Shown: one piece after another, positions 1 through 7,938 of the stretch
How positions within the stretch are numbered: position 1 is the first letter of the stretch
Layout of the letters: each line of letters begins with the position of its first letter
DNA from: Terriglobales bacterium
Lineage (GTDB): Bacteria; Acidobacteriota; Terriglobia; Terriglobales; Acidobacteriaceae
Reading direction: 5' to 3'
Length of the DNA stretch: 64,000 nucleotides
NCBI GenBank assembly: GCA_035561515.1
Contig: DATMXP010000035.1
Coordinates: 87,240-151,239 of the forward strand
The notes under the pieces: generated by a model
Told to the model about the DNA's origin: nothing
Database searches by the model: none
Seen by the model: only the letters and a program-made list of their open reading frames with translations
Translations under genes and position numbers: made by a program

Positions 1-138
1 AAATTGATCGAGAGCCTGGGCATACGTGCTCACGGCCAGCGTCTCGAAGCCTTCGTCCTCCAGGAGCATGGAGACAGCCGCGCGCACGCCGTCACTATCG
101 TCGACAATCAAGACCCTGGTCACAGACCGGTTCTCCAT
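1..138 (-). CDS. Response regulator receiver protein, N-terminal fragment
   Basis: The first 46 codons of a receiver domain run off the left edge of the window. The reading starts at an ATG at 138 that follows the ribosome-site-like AAGGTGAGAG. The fragment shows the first beta strand and acidic pair of a CheY-like fold (VLIVDDS) and the start of helix 1 (MLLEDEGF). The phospho-acceptor aspartate and any output domain lie outside the window, so the type of regulator cannot be told. Receiver identity is fairly secure from the VLIVDDS signature, but nothing about target or partner can be said. Confidence 0.75.
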   Translation of the reverse strand, partial: MENRSVTRVLIVDDSDGVRAAVSMLLEDEGFETLAVSTYAQALDQF

Positions 139-195
139 CTCTCACCTTGCCCCAAGGTTAACTCAATCACCTGCGGAATGAAACGCGGATATGGT

Positions 196-423
196 TCAGG
201 GGTGGCGATTGGACGTTAGACTAAACTTCGGTTCATGTACTATCGGAACCGTTATAACGCCCTCTCCGACTCTCCACTGCAAAGTCCAATCCCTGCTGCA
301 AGGACCGCAGAGCCAGAATGACTCCACATGGCTCTTACCGCGCTGTGAGAATTGAAAGACCTTTCCAGTACGGAAATAGAGGAAGGGTGTTGGGCACTCG
401 TGATTGGCACATTTACTGATCAC
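196..423 (-). CDS. Small Cys-rich (zinc-ribbon-like) protein, function unknown
   Basis: This is a short protein of about 75 residues with two cysteine pairs, CANHEC near the start and CGPC in the middle, spaced as in a small zinc ribbon. The core also has the pattern TPFLYFRTGKVFQF and VESFWLCGPC, which resembles a small protein family I recall from acidobacterial genomes. I chose a GTG start at 423 because GAGG lies six bases upstream. The reading frame stays open upstream to 681, but that extension does not look like protein. Nothing shows a function. A role as a metal-binding or regulatory accessory protein is inference only. Confidence 0.5.
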   Translation of the reverse strand: MISKCANHECPTPFLYFRTGKVFQFSQRGKSHVESFWLCGPCSRDWTLQWRVGEGVITVPIVHEPKFSLTSNRHP

Positions 424-785
424 GAGAATCCTCGTGCATGGAAGATGCCGAAGTAGGTTATGTATCTCTAACGTTGGGAACTTTTTGGACACCAGATGCG
501 CAAAATTTTGCGGGTCCCTGTTCAAATCTCCCCAATGACCGCCGGCAGATTCCTTACCGCGCTCGTTACCATACTCACTTCTTTTGCCCGCATATTCCCA
601 AACTGGAACCGGTTCATTCCAAGACCATCTTGTAACTGACTGATTCCATAACTCGCCAGAGATGGATCCATTTAGGAACAAAGTACATGCATTACCTTGG
701 AAGGTACGCCACAGCTTCGGAGGCGGCCCTGTGGTAGCGCAATTGCACTTATTACATTCGAATTTATCTAAAACAAAGGGCCCCT
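424..785. other. Intergenic stretch without a supported gene
   Basis: About 360 bases separate the small cysteine-rich gene from the receiver hybrid. Open frames here are short and lack family-like composition. No convincing promoter pair, repeat or RNA fold was seen by eye. The promoters of the two divergent flanking genes presumably lie here. Confidence 0.4.
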
Positions 786-1676
786 ATGGTTATTCTGGAT
801 CGGCAAAGTACTTCACTGAAGCGTCGCATTCACCGTCTTGTGGGATCGCGGGTTGAGCTGACTTGGATCCGCGGTTCCGAACTCGATCCGGTACTTGGCG
901 AGTTGGACTGGGTTGAGCAGATCATCCTGGAGATGGCATTACGGGCTCGGGCAGCCTTGCCATATGGCGGACGCTTGGTGGTGGAATCCGCCAATCTGGA
1001 GTTGGACGACCTGTGCGGAGCGTCGGAAGGCCTTACTGCCGGACGTTACGTCATGTTTGAGATGACTTGTCTACGGCATTCCCCCACGGCAGGTTTGGAG
1101 GGACGTCCCCTGCCCTACACGCCCGAGTTCGCGTCGGACCTGTTCCTGGAGCCGTTTTGGGGCGACTCCCTGGGGATATTGCAGGCACTCGGCGGCAATC
1201 TTTGCGAGTACAATGAACCCGGACGTTCGCTGACGTTAAGGGCATTCTTTCCCAGCGCCGCGAAAGTCATTTACTCCGACGAGGATTATTACCAAGTGGA
1301 TTCTATCTGTCCTGAAACCATCCTGCTGGTCGAGGATGAAGGCTATGTCCGAGAAGTGGCATGCGAAATTCTCGAGAGCGCGGGTTACACGGTTCTGCCT
1401 GCCGTATCAGGCAAAGAGGCCCTGGCGGTATTTGAAAAACATGGTCCCGTAAAACTGCTGCTAACCGATGTAGTGATGCCCGGAATGAACGGACGCGACC
1501 TTGCCCAAGCGCTCACCGAGCGACAACCGGGGCTGAAGACGATCTACATGTCCGGATACAACGACAAATCGATTTTCAGGCGCGATATCGATCCTCGGGA
1601 AGTCGTTTATATTCAGAAGCCGTTTACACTGGAGACGCTCACCACAAAGGTCAAGGAAGTTTTGAGTACGGTTTAG
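786..1676 (+). CDS. Degenerate histidine-kinase ATPase domain fused to a receiver domain
   Basis: The 296-residue protein aligns by eye with the last two domains of PAS hybrid kinases. Residues 10-158 follow the HATPase fold, with GGRLVVESANLELDD and YNEPGRSLTLRAFFPS in the expected places. The N-box asparagines, the DxGxG box and the GxGxG lid are all gone: the N-box region reads EMALRARAALP and the lid region reads GDSLGILQ. No HisKA dimerisation helix precedes it. Residues 178-296 are an intact-looking receiver with acidic pair ED, phospho-acceptor Asp228, Ser256 and Lys278. The start is an ATG behind AGGG. The gene ends four bases inside the convergent HDOD gene. It probably acts as a receiver with an ATPase-derived binding or dimerisation module and not as a kinase; this is inference. 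Confidence 0.8.
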   Translation: MVILDRQSTSLKRRIHRLVGSRVELTWIRGSELDPVLGELDWVEQIILEMALRARAALPYGGRLVVESANLELDDLCGASEGLTAGRYVMFEMTCLRHSPTAGLEGRPLPYTPEFASDLFLEPFWGDSLGILQALGGNLCEYNEPGRSLTLRAFFPSAAKVIYSDEDYYQVDSICPETILLVEDEGYVREVACEILESAGYTVLPAVSGKEALAVFEKHGPVKLLLTDVVMPGMNGRDLAQALTERQPGLKTIYMSGYNDKSIFRRDIDPREVVYIQKPFTLETLTTKVKEVLSTV

Positions 1677-2575
1677 AAGCGAAACATTACCTGTACCAGC
1701 TTCCGGACATCTTTAAGATAGGTTTCCAGCTCCTTGTAGAACAATTGCCAGTTGATGATTCGTGCGTTCGGGAAGCTTGCGCTCAAGGTTCCAATGATCT
1801 CGTCCTGATTCCAGTCAATCACCAGGTCCTCTGGAAACCCGTAGCCCAGCCCGTGCAACCGGCAAAGTCGATCCGCAAGATTCACCAAAGCGACAAGAGC
1901 GGGATAGTCGGCCAGCGCCGAAAGCCGGTGATGATAGCTAATCACTTCCATGATGGCGGGATTTAGTTTCCATTGTTGTGCAAGCAACTTGCCTGATTCG
2001 CAATGGTTGAATCCCATGAGTTCATCTTCCATTCTGTCCATCGAACACCGTTGCAGTTGTGCTCGCTGACTTGCTTGCATGAAACGTTCCGGGGCGACCT
2101 GAAGATTCACCACGAATCCGATGTCGTGCAGCAGGCCGGCAAGATACGCCTGTTCGCTGTCCTGCATGCCGATCCGCTTGGACAACTTGCGGCACACCAG
2201 TGCGCATGCCAGTGAATGCTCCCAGAACACTATCGGGTTATTGGCGCTATCCCCTTCTCCGATCATCTTCAGCATGCAACAGGAGAGCACGATCTCGCGC
2301 ATGCGCTGTAAGCCAAGCGCCATCACGGCCGCGCGTGTGGTGGACACTGACTGCCACCGGCTGAATAACGGTGAGTTGGCCATGTGGAGGCACTGTGCGG
2401 TGAGCGAGCTATCGTGCGAGACCAAATCGATAATCCGCTGGGTATCAACATCCTCGAGCGGCTGCTGGAAGTAGCCAATCAGGGGCTGGACAATAGCCTG
2501 AATGCTCGGGATGGAACCGAGATTGTCGATCTGTTTTAGCAATGCCTGGCCGGGCGTCATGGTCGCGGTGCTCAC
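1673..2575 (-). CDS. HDOD domain protein
   Basis: The protein of about 300 residues carries an HDOD domain, a relative of HD phosphohydrolases that usually acts as a non-catalytic signalling scaffold. The domain begins near residue 20 (SIPSIQAIVQPL), continues through the D..L....L..ANSPLFS element, and includes LAGLLHDIGF and ISYHHRL. The HD pair remains in LLHDIG. I set the start at a GTG (2575) because GAGG lies six bases upstream, although an ATG lies five codons further in. It is divergent from a flagellin gene, and HDOD proteins often sit among motility and two-component genes. Target and ligand are unknown. Confidence 0.85.
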   Translation of the reverse strand: MSTATMTPGQALLKQIDNLGSIPSIQAIVQPLIGYFQQPLEDVDTQRIIDLVSHDSSLTAQCLHMANSPLFSRWQSVSTTRAAVMALGLQRMREIVLSCCMLKMIGEGDSANNPIVFWEHSLACALVCRKLSKRIGMQDSEQAYLAGLLHDIGFVVNLQVAPERFMQASQRAQLQRCSMDRMEDELMGFNHCESGKLLAQQWKLNPAIMEVISYHHRLSALADYPALVALVNLADRLCRLHGLGYGFPEDLVIDWNQDEIIGTLSASFPNARIINWQLFYKELETYLKDVRKLVQVMFRF

Positions 2576-2634
2576 AGTGGTCCTCGCGTGTATATCGGCC
2601 AGAACAAGAAGTTCGTGAACCACACGCATTTGCC

Positions 2635-2661
2635 TAAAGCTAATTGCACACAATCCGATGA
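2635..2661 (+). promoter_or_regulatory. Sigma-28 (FliA-type) promoter of flagellin
   Basis: TAAA at 2635-2638, a spacer of exactly 15 bases, and TCCGATGA at 2654-2661 match the flagellar sigma-28 consensus TAAA-N15-GCCGATAA at ten of twelve positions. It points at the flagellin start at 2770 and implies a leader of about 100 bases. Its strength argues that the downstream gene was recently a functional class-3 flagellar gene. Confidence 0.75.
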
Positions 2662-2769
2662 ATCTCCTGAACGCGGATTTCGGTTCCGCCGCCGGCAAGC
2701 AAAGCAGAGGCACGCAGGACGCGCCGCTGGGTGTAAGGCGAAAAGGAACCAACGCGAAAGGAGCAACAC

Positions 2770-3222
2770 ATGGCACTCAGCATCCTGAACAATATTCCTT
2801 CCCTGGCAGCCCAGAACCAGTTGTCGATCACCGGCAGTGGGTTGCAGAAGACCTTGTTCCGGCTGTCGTCCGGCTCTCGTATCAACAGTGGCGCTGACGA
2901 CGCGGCCGGTCTTGCAATTGCCGACGGTCTCCGCGCCAACATCAGCGCACTCAGCCAGTCGTCCCGCAACGCGACGGACGGCATTGGCAAGCTGCAAGTG
3001 GCCGACGGAGCTCTGGCGCAGGTTTCCAACCTTCTGAACCGTGCCGTAACCCTGGCAACCGAGGCCGCGACCGGCACGGTCAGTTCTGGACAGCGGAACG
3101 CACTGCACGCAGAGTTCGACCAGATTCGTCAGGAAATTGACCGTATCGGAACCGACACCACCTTCAACGGCGACAAAGTGTTCCAGCAGGCTGGCACGAC
3201 AACTGACACCAACAGCTTCAGC
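2770..3222 (+). pseudogene. fliC: Flagellin, 3'-truncated
   Basis: Flagellin forms the motility filament after export by the flagellar type III system. Residues 1-149 are a textbook N-terminal D0/D1 region: it starts ALSILNNIPSLAAQNQL and contains LFRLSSGSRINSGADDAAGL and the TFNGDKVF element. The start follows AAGGAG. After TNSF (about 3216-3222) homology stops. The open frame runs on to 3495, but that tail is simply the reverse strand of a truncated receiver gene. The central and C-terminal D1/D0 regions, needed for export and polymerisation, are missing, so the product should not build a filament. Either a real deletion or a contig chimera explains this. Confidence 0.85.
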
Positions 3223-3458
3223 CGCTTTACCGTCTGCACCAGTTCGTCCGGATCAAGGTCCGGCAGGCATCGATCGAGCAACAGCAGGTCGCACTCCGTC
3301 GTCTCCAGCTTTCCGAGAGCATCCGCACCCCCGTCAGCTGCAATCACTGGCCAGCGATCCGTGTTTAATGTGGAGATAATCTGGTCGCGGCGCGCCGCGT
3401 CGCCACTGGCAACCAGCACACCACCGAAGTTGGAAGGCAATACAGGACAGATGGCCAT
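3223..3458 (-). pseudogene. Response regulator receiver domain, 3'-truncated
   Basis: The first 78 codons of a receiver gene start at an ATG at 3458 behind AGGGG. They show FGGVLVASGDAARRDQII, an alanine/glycine-rich second helix region (ADGGADALGKLE), the phospho-acceptor strand CDLLLLDRCLPDLDP, and end at VQTVKR, where the sequence becomes antisense flagellin. The arrangement resembles the N-terminus of sigma-54-type flagellar regulators that I recall near acidobacterial flagellins, but no AAA+ or DNA-binding domain survives to prove this. With the flagellin fragment it forms a tail-to-tail junction of two beheaded 3' ends. Confidence 0.65.
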
Positions 3459-3595
3459 GCCCCTGTTCTACGCAGGCCACGTTCAAAAATCATAAGAAGA
3501 AAGTTAGAAGTCTCTTAAATCGTGAAAAAAGGCTAAAGTCTTTCGTAACCCAACCGACCTGCAAATCCAACCCTCGACCCTGCATCTAATCCAGC

Positions 3596-4180
3596 ATGGA
3601 ACGAAAGCTCACATTTTCCGCCGTCCTGCTGCTTTTCGCCTTCATTACGGTCCTCTCATTTCCGGCTGTCGCGCAGTCGAATGAACTCGCCGTCACCGTC
3701 GGTGGCTACTTCCCCATCAACAGTGCCGCCAATGCCGACGCCGCCTTTTCCGTTGGCGGAAGCTTCGCCCATCGCATCATTGGAGTTCCCTTAGCTTCTC
3801 TTTATCTGGAGCTGCCCGTCTACGGCACCTTCAACTCCACCGCTGCCATAGCCTCCACCACCCAGGGTGAAGCCAAGTATTCCGGCCTCTTCATTACCCC
3901 CGGACTCAAGCTCAAGCTCGCCCCTGAATTTCCAGTCTCCCCCTACTTCGTCGCCGGAGGCGGACTCGCCCGCTTCAGCAAGACCAACACTGCCACGCCT
4001 GATACCACCAATACTGGAGTCTTCGACGTCGGCGGTGGGCTCGACTTCAAGATCGCGCCGTTCATCAGCGCGCGCGGTGAGATTAGAGATTTCTATTCCG
4101 GAAATCCCCGCATCCTGACTGGCTTCACCGCTCGTGAGCATCAGCTCATCACTTCCGTGGGATTGGTCCTGCGCTTCTAG
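3596..4180 (+). CDS. Outer-membrane beta-barrel protein
   Basis: The 194-residue product has a Sec signal peptide (charged MERK, a hydrophobic stretch, then AVAQS at about residues 24-28). Alternating hydrophobic strands rich in Gly and aromatic residues follow (LAVTVGGYFP, YSGLFITPGLKLKLAP, PYFVAGGGLARFS, FDVGGGLDFKIAPFISARGEI). It ends in LVLRF, a C-terminal phenylalanine typical of barrel proteins handled by the Bam complex. The size fits a small eight-strand barrel of the OmpA/OmpX superfamily. No substrate can be inferred. It appears to be monocistronic and precedes the HAD gene by 36 bases. Confidence 0.75.
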   Translation: MERKLTFSAVLLLFAFITVLSFPAVAQSNELAVTVGGYFPINSAANADAAFSVGGSFAHRIIGVPLASLYLELPVYGTFNSTAAIASTTQGEAKYSGLFITPGLKLKLAPEFPVSPYFVAGGGLARFSKTNTATPDTTNTGVFDVGGGLDFKIAPFISARGEIRDFYSGNPRILTGFTAREHQLITSVGLVLRF

Positions 4181-4216
4181 GCGTCAGCCTGATTTGCGGC
4201 TGTTAAACTTGTACGA

Positions 4217-5068
4217 GTGACTCTGCCAGTTCGACTAATCGCAATTGATATTGACGGTACCCTTCTGAACTCCGAGTTCAAGATCCCGGCCGCCAATATC
4301 AACGCGCTGCGCCAGGCGCACGAATCCGGTGTCGAAATCATCCTCGCTACCGGACGCCGGCACACGTTCGCCCTGCCCATCGCCGAAATGCTCGGCTTTA
4401 ACGTCTGGCTTATCACGTCCAACGGCGCTGTTACCAAGTCCATGTCCGGTGAACTCTTTCACCGCGACCTCCTCCCCGCCAGCACCGCCCGCAAGGTCAT
4501 CGCGCATATGGAGCCCTTCCGCCCCAACTGTGTCCTCACCTTCGACACCGACCTCCCCGGCGCACTAGTCCTCGAGCACGCCGATATCTTGAATGCCTCG
4601 ATCGGGCGCTGGATTGAAAAGAATGCGGCTTGGATCAAGTTCGTCGTTCCATTAGAGGATGCGTTGGTCTCAGACCCGGTCCAGCTTATGTACTGTGGGA
4701 CGATCCACCGTATGCGCGAAGCCGAAGCTCATTTACGGCAGGCCGGCGTAGAGCAGGAAGTTACGGTACTCAAGACAGAGTACCCGGCCCGCGACCTGTG
4801 CTTGTACGACGTGCTTAACTACGGCTGCTCTAAAGGACACGCCGTCGAACGCTGGGCTTCCTATCGCAGCATTCCGCGCGAACAGGTCATGGCCATTGGG
4901 GATAACTATAACGACCTGGAGATGCTAAACTTCGCCGGAGTACCTGTGGTTATGGCCAATGCCGGCGACGAGATGAAGTCTCGCGATTTCACCGTCACCC
5001 TCAGTAATGATGAGGCCGGAGTCGCAGCAGCCGTCGAGCAGGTGCTCGGCATCAAAGTTCTGGAATGA
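4217..5068 (+). CDS. HAD-IIB (Cof-type) phosphatase
   Basis: The 283-residue protein is a haloacid dehalogenase superfamily hydrolase of the Cof/YidA subgroup. Motif I is IAIDIDGTLLNS (nucleophile Asp11 and acid/base Asp13), motif II is the ITSNGA strand, and motif IV is GDNYNDLEML followed by VVMANAGDEMK. A C2 cap of about 100 residues lies between them. Such enzymes remove phosphate from sugar or cofactor phosphates in the cytoplasm, and the substrate cannot be told from sequence. The start is a GTG at 4217 with no strong ribosome site. The stop overlaps the start of the lytic transglycosylase gene by four bases (ATGA), which suggests co-transcription. Confidence 0.88.
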   Translation: MTLPVRLIAIDIDGTLLNSEFKIPAANINALRQAHESGVEIILATGRRHTFALPIAEMLGFNVWLITSNGAVTKSMSGELFHRDLLPASTARKVIAHMEPFRPNCVLTFDTDLPGALVLEHADILNASIGRWIEKNAAWIKFVVPLEDALVSDPVQLMYCGTIHRMREAEAHLRQAGVEQEVTVLKTEYPARDLCLYDVLNYGCSKGHAVERWASYRSIPREQVMAIGDNYNDLEMLNFAGVPVVMANAGDEMKSRDFTVTLSNDEAGVAAAVEQVLGIKVLE

Positions 5069-5736
5069 AGCGCTTTCTCATATCAGGAGTGCTGTTGCTC
5101 TCCGCGGCGGCTTACGCGGGCGATGCCGTCCCCGCTACCCGCACCGCCTATGACGCAGTGCTTCGCAACGGCTTCAGCATTCACCATCTTCGGCACGAAG
5201 TAGTCGGCGACAACACTCGCCTGTACACCGACGATCGCAGCTTCCTGGATGTGCCCACGCACGAAATCGCCGAGATGGTGGAATCCCCAGAACCACTGCC
5301 GGCTCCGGAACTCGCCCCCAAGGCCAGCTTGAATGAGGTCGTAAGCGCAGCCAGCGACAAACACCAAATTGATCCGGACCTCATCCAGGCCGTCATCCAC
5401 GCCGAAAGCGGATTCAATCCCAACGCCCGCTCCCCCAAAGGCGCGCAGGGACTGATGCAGTTAATGCCCGGCACCGCCAATCAACTCGGCGTCGCCGACG
5501 CTTATGATCCTGAAGCGAACGTTGACGCCGGCACCCGCTATCTGCGCGAACTTCTTCTTCGGTACGACGGTGACGTCATCAAGGCACTCGCCGCTTACAA
5601 CGCCGGACCAGCGCGCGTATCGCAGTACAAAGGCGTTCCTCCCTACCGCGAAACTCGTCACTATGTCGCCAGGATCGTGAAGGAGTTCAACCAAAAGAAG
5701 ACTGCCGCCAGCACCACCAAAACCTCGAAAAAGTAG
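5065..5736 (+). CDS. Lytic transglycosylase, SLT domain
   Basis: A signal peptide (MKRFLISGVLLLSAAAYAGD) leads into a low-complexity linker and then an SLT (Slt70-type) lysozyme-like domain from about residue 90. Catalytic Glu114 lies in VIHAESGFNPNA. The family motifs GAQGLMQLMPGTA and ALAAYNAGP follow. The enzyme cleaves the MurNAc-GlcNAc bond of peptidoglycan with 1,6-anhydro ring formation in the periplasm. It ends in a Lys/Thr-rich tail. It overlaps the upstream HAD gene and is probably translated with it, though there is no obvious functional link between the two. Confidence 0.92.
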   Translation: MKRFLISGVLLLSAAAYAGDAVPATRTAYDAVLRNGFSIHHLRHEVVGDNTRLYTDDRSFLDVPTHEIAEMVESPEPLPAPELAPKASLNEVVSAASDKHQIDPDLIQAVIHAESGFNPNARSPKGAQGLMQLMPGTANQLGVADAYDPEANVDAGTRYLRELLLRYDGDVIKALAAYNAGPARVSQYKGVPPYRETRHYVARIVKEFNQKKTAASTTKTSKK

Positions 5737-6197
5737 CTTCTCTAGCGCCCTTCGGCGGCCCCCGCGTACCACCGTCCCAATGAAAGCCGTTTCTCTTTCG
5801 ACTGCAATTTACTGCAACTCGTGCGTTTACAGTCGATTCTGTTAAGACCTGTGAAAATCTCATAAAGTGTGGTAACTGCTTTGGTTTCAACACACTGCAG
5901 ACACCGCAGTTGCCACAGACGAACATCTTCGTTTTGGGCACTCCATTTGCTTTGTACAGGGCAGGCCCCGCTGTGCTTTTCCGTTCCAAATTGGGAAATT
6001 GACCAAATATCACTTCGGCCGTGTGGTTCGGTCCGGATGACGCTTGACCTGCAGTTCAACTGCTTCGAGCTGTCATTGGGAGAACTGCGTCGAATTCCGT
6101 TTGTCGGAAGGCACTTGTTTGGCGAATTAGAAGCACGAATTCAGGAGGCCTTCGGTTGCTTTCCAAAGGACCGATGGCAGGAAGCTGAGGCACGAAG
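5737..6197. other. Intergenic stretch without a supported gene
   Basis: About 460 bases lie between the transglycosylase and the secreted post-COAP-like gene. It is less GC-rich than its surroundings and has a TGAAAATCTCATAAAG block near 5850 that could be a promoter. I see no frame with protein-like composition and no terminator. The ribosome site of the next gene (GAGG, seven bases before 6198) lies at its right end. Confidence 0.4.
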
Positions 6198-7673
6198 ATG
6201 AATAGAACTCTGAAGTTGGCGGCTTTGATAGTTTTTGCCGTTATTACTATCAGTTCCGCATTTGGGGTGACAGCTCCGGCAGTCACGTTGTCTGATGGCG
6301 GCGGTAACACCGCCACCATTGATGCGACGGGAACTGTCACATTCGGCGGATCATGCACCGTTCCCACCACCTGCTCCACTATGAGCGTATCCGTAGCACC
6401 TGGCCAGGTAGTGTGGCTTGGTAAGCTCGGCGCGTTCACGATCTCTGCCATCGCGGGCCTCACTAAGCCCGTGCTCACCGGCGCTCCCGCGGTTATGGAT
6501 TTGAGCCTTCAGGGAATTCAAACCACTTCGGGCGGCACCATCACGATCAGGTTCGGCGATACCGGCTTCACTCAGACGAATGTCACTAGCATGACCATGA
6601 AGCTTGGTGGACTGATCAGCGCAGGAAGCGGCTCGATTGTCGCGAAAGCCTATGCTGACGACACCAACACCCTGTTCGGTACTGGCCACCTGATCGGAAC
6701 TATCGGTCCGCTAACTGGTCCGACATTGACCGGTACGGCCACCGGAACCGGCCCGACCGTTGCTCCGTTCTCCCTCATGGAAGAGGTTGTCGCAACCATG
6801 GGTCCCAACTCCGCATTCGGAATCGATTTCGAACTCGATATCCAAACCGGCCCTGAAGAAGAGATCGCCTGCCGTTATACCGGCGGCGGCGTGGACACCA
6901 ACTACAACTGGGACCACACCCTCGCTGACGGCAACATGATCACCAACGGTGCCGGCAAACTGCCCCCGGGAATTGACCGTTATCAGTACGGTGGACAGGT
7001 CGGAGCCCCGACTGCTGCCGACCCGCAGCCATGGGGTGAGTGGCAGCACAGCCAGCAGAGAGGCCCGAGCGGATCGTTCAATTTCCATGCCGGTACCGCT
7101 AGCGCCGCTCCCGGAACGCGCATCGTCGACGTTCGTTGCAGCGATCCCGGATTCTGCAACCCGGCTCGTCACGCTCCTGCAAAGCAGCTTGATTGGGACG
7201 GCATTGGAACCTTCTCCAATGTCGGCAGCGGAGCCAAGGCTCCGGTGTGGCAGATTCCCGCCAACGTCATTCCTGAACCTAACGGTGGCTCGAACAAGCT
7301 CTTCACGTTCCACTGGGTCGAAGTAAACATCGACGATATGGGTGAGCGTGGCAGCATGAACACCGGCGCTCCCGACCCGGCCGTTTGTCCAGGTCGTGGA
7401 TTTGGTGAGAAGAGCGGTGGACCGTTCGTTCCCGATCCGGTCAACGCCCCCAACACCATCATTAACCTCCTGCCCACTCCGTTGGGTCATTGCGATTGCC
7501 CGGACTTCTATCGCATTACCATCTACAACGGCGTCCGCAGCGATCAGGTGGTTTGGGTGAATGGGAAGATCGACCCCGCTTCGCTCGACCGCACCAATGT
7601 CATTTATGAAGTGTTTGGCTACGTGGATGGAGGCAATCTCCAGATCCATCCTCCGACCAGCGCAAACAAGTAA
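6198..7673 (+). CDS. Secreted protein with post-COAP-like C-terminal region
   Basis: The 491-residue protein starts with a signal peptide (hydrophobic core AALIVFAVITISSAFG). The N-terminal half is rich in Thr, Gly and Ser with beta-strand character. From about residue 225 it has ACRYTGGGVD, then an aromatic/Gly block (GSFNFHAGT), LDWDGIGTFSN, FTFHWVEVNIDDMGE and CDCPDFYRITIYNG. This order resembles the post-COAP-1 domain seen after choice-of-anchor domains in secreted bacterial proteins, with several extra cysteines. The role is unknown; surface or extracellular binding is inference. GAGG precedes the ATG by seven bases, and a strong terminator follows. Codon use resembles the neighbours. 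Confidence 0.65.
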   Translation: MNRTLKLAALIVFAVITISSAFGVTAPAVTLSDGGGNTATIDATGTVTFGGSCTVPTTCSTMSVSVAPGQVVWLGKLGAFTISAIAGLTKPVLTGAPAVMDLSLQGIQTTSGGTITIRFGDTGFTQTNVTSMTMKLGGLISAGSGSIVAKAYADDTNTLFGTGHLIGTIGPLTGPTLTGTATGTGPTVAPFSLMEEVVATMGPNSAFGIDFELDIQTGPEEEIACRYTGGGVDTNYNWDHTLADGNMITNGAGKLPPGIDRYQYGGQVGAPTAADPQPWGEWQHSQQRGPSGSFNFHAGTASAAPGTRIVDVRCSDPGFCNPARHAPAKQLDWDGIGTFSNVGSGAKAPVWQIPANVIPEPNGGSNKLFTFHWVEVNIDDMGERGSMNTGAPDPAVCPGRGFGEKSGGPFVPDPVNAPNTIINLLPTPLGHCDCPDFYRITIYNGVRSDQVVWVNGKIDPASLDRTNVIYEVFGYVDGGNLQIHPPTSANK

Positions 7674-7692
7674 TCGGCGCTTCACTTGATAC

Positions 7693-7724
7693 GGCCGCCT
7701 GGTAACATCCGGGCGGCCTTTTTT
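7693..7724 (+). terminator. Rho-independent terminator
   Basis: GGCCGCC (7693-7699) pairs perfectly with GGCGGCC (7712-7718) around a 12-base loop and is followed directly by TTTTTT (7719-7724). It lies 20 bases after the stop of the secreted-protein gene. Confidence 0.85.
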
Positions 7725-7824
7725 ATTTACCTGACGCCACCGGTACCCGGGCGCGAGTTCTTCTCGATTCTTCCGTGCGAGACGCGCCATCTGCCTGACC
7801 CACGGCCCGTTTTGGGAAACTTTG

Positions 7825-7938
7825 TGTCAAGGGGGTCAACGCTCCGCAAAAACTGTAAGTTCCTGATTTAACGGCAAATATAAATTTGGAAAAGTTGGCA
7901 GAGTACCCCCTCCAAACTTGCTATTCTGAAAATGTAGG
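7825..7938. repeat. Dispersed 114-bp intergenic repeat, copy A
   Basis: It begins TGTCAAGGGGGTC and ends CTATTCTGAAAATGTAGG. A second copy of exactly the same length lies at 63585-63698, with both ends and a central AAATTT...TTGGCA block conserved and the middle diverged. It is non-coding in both copies. Confidence 0.75.

Noticed and set aside
3223..3495. Reading the flagellin frame through to 3495 as a true 241-residue protein
   Set aside because: The last 90 residues are Ser/Arg/Pro-rich antisense of a receiver domain and have no flagellin C-terminal features.
6711..7790. Long minus-strand open frame opposite the post-COAP-like gene
   Set aside because: The plus-strand gene has a signal peptide, ribosome site and terminator. 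The minus frame is Arg/Gly/Ala/Val-rich with no recognisable motif.
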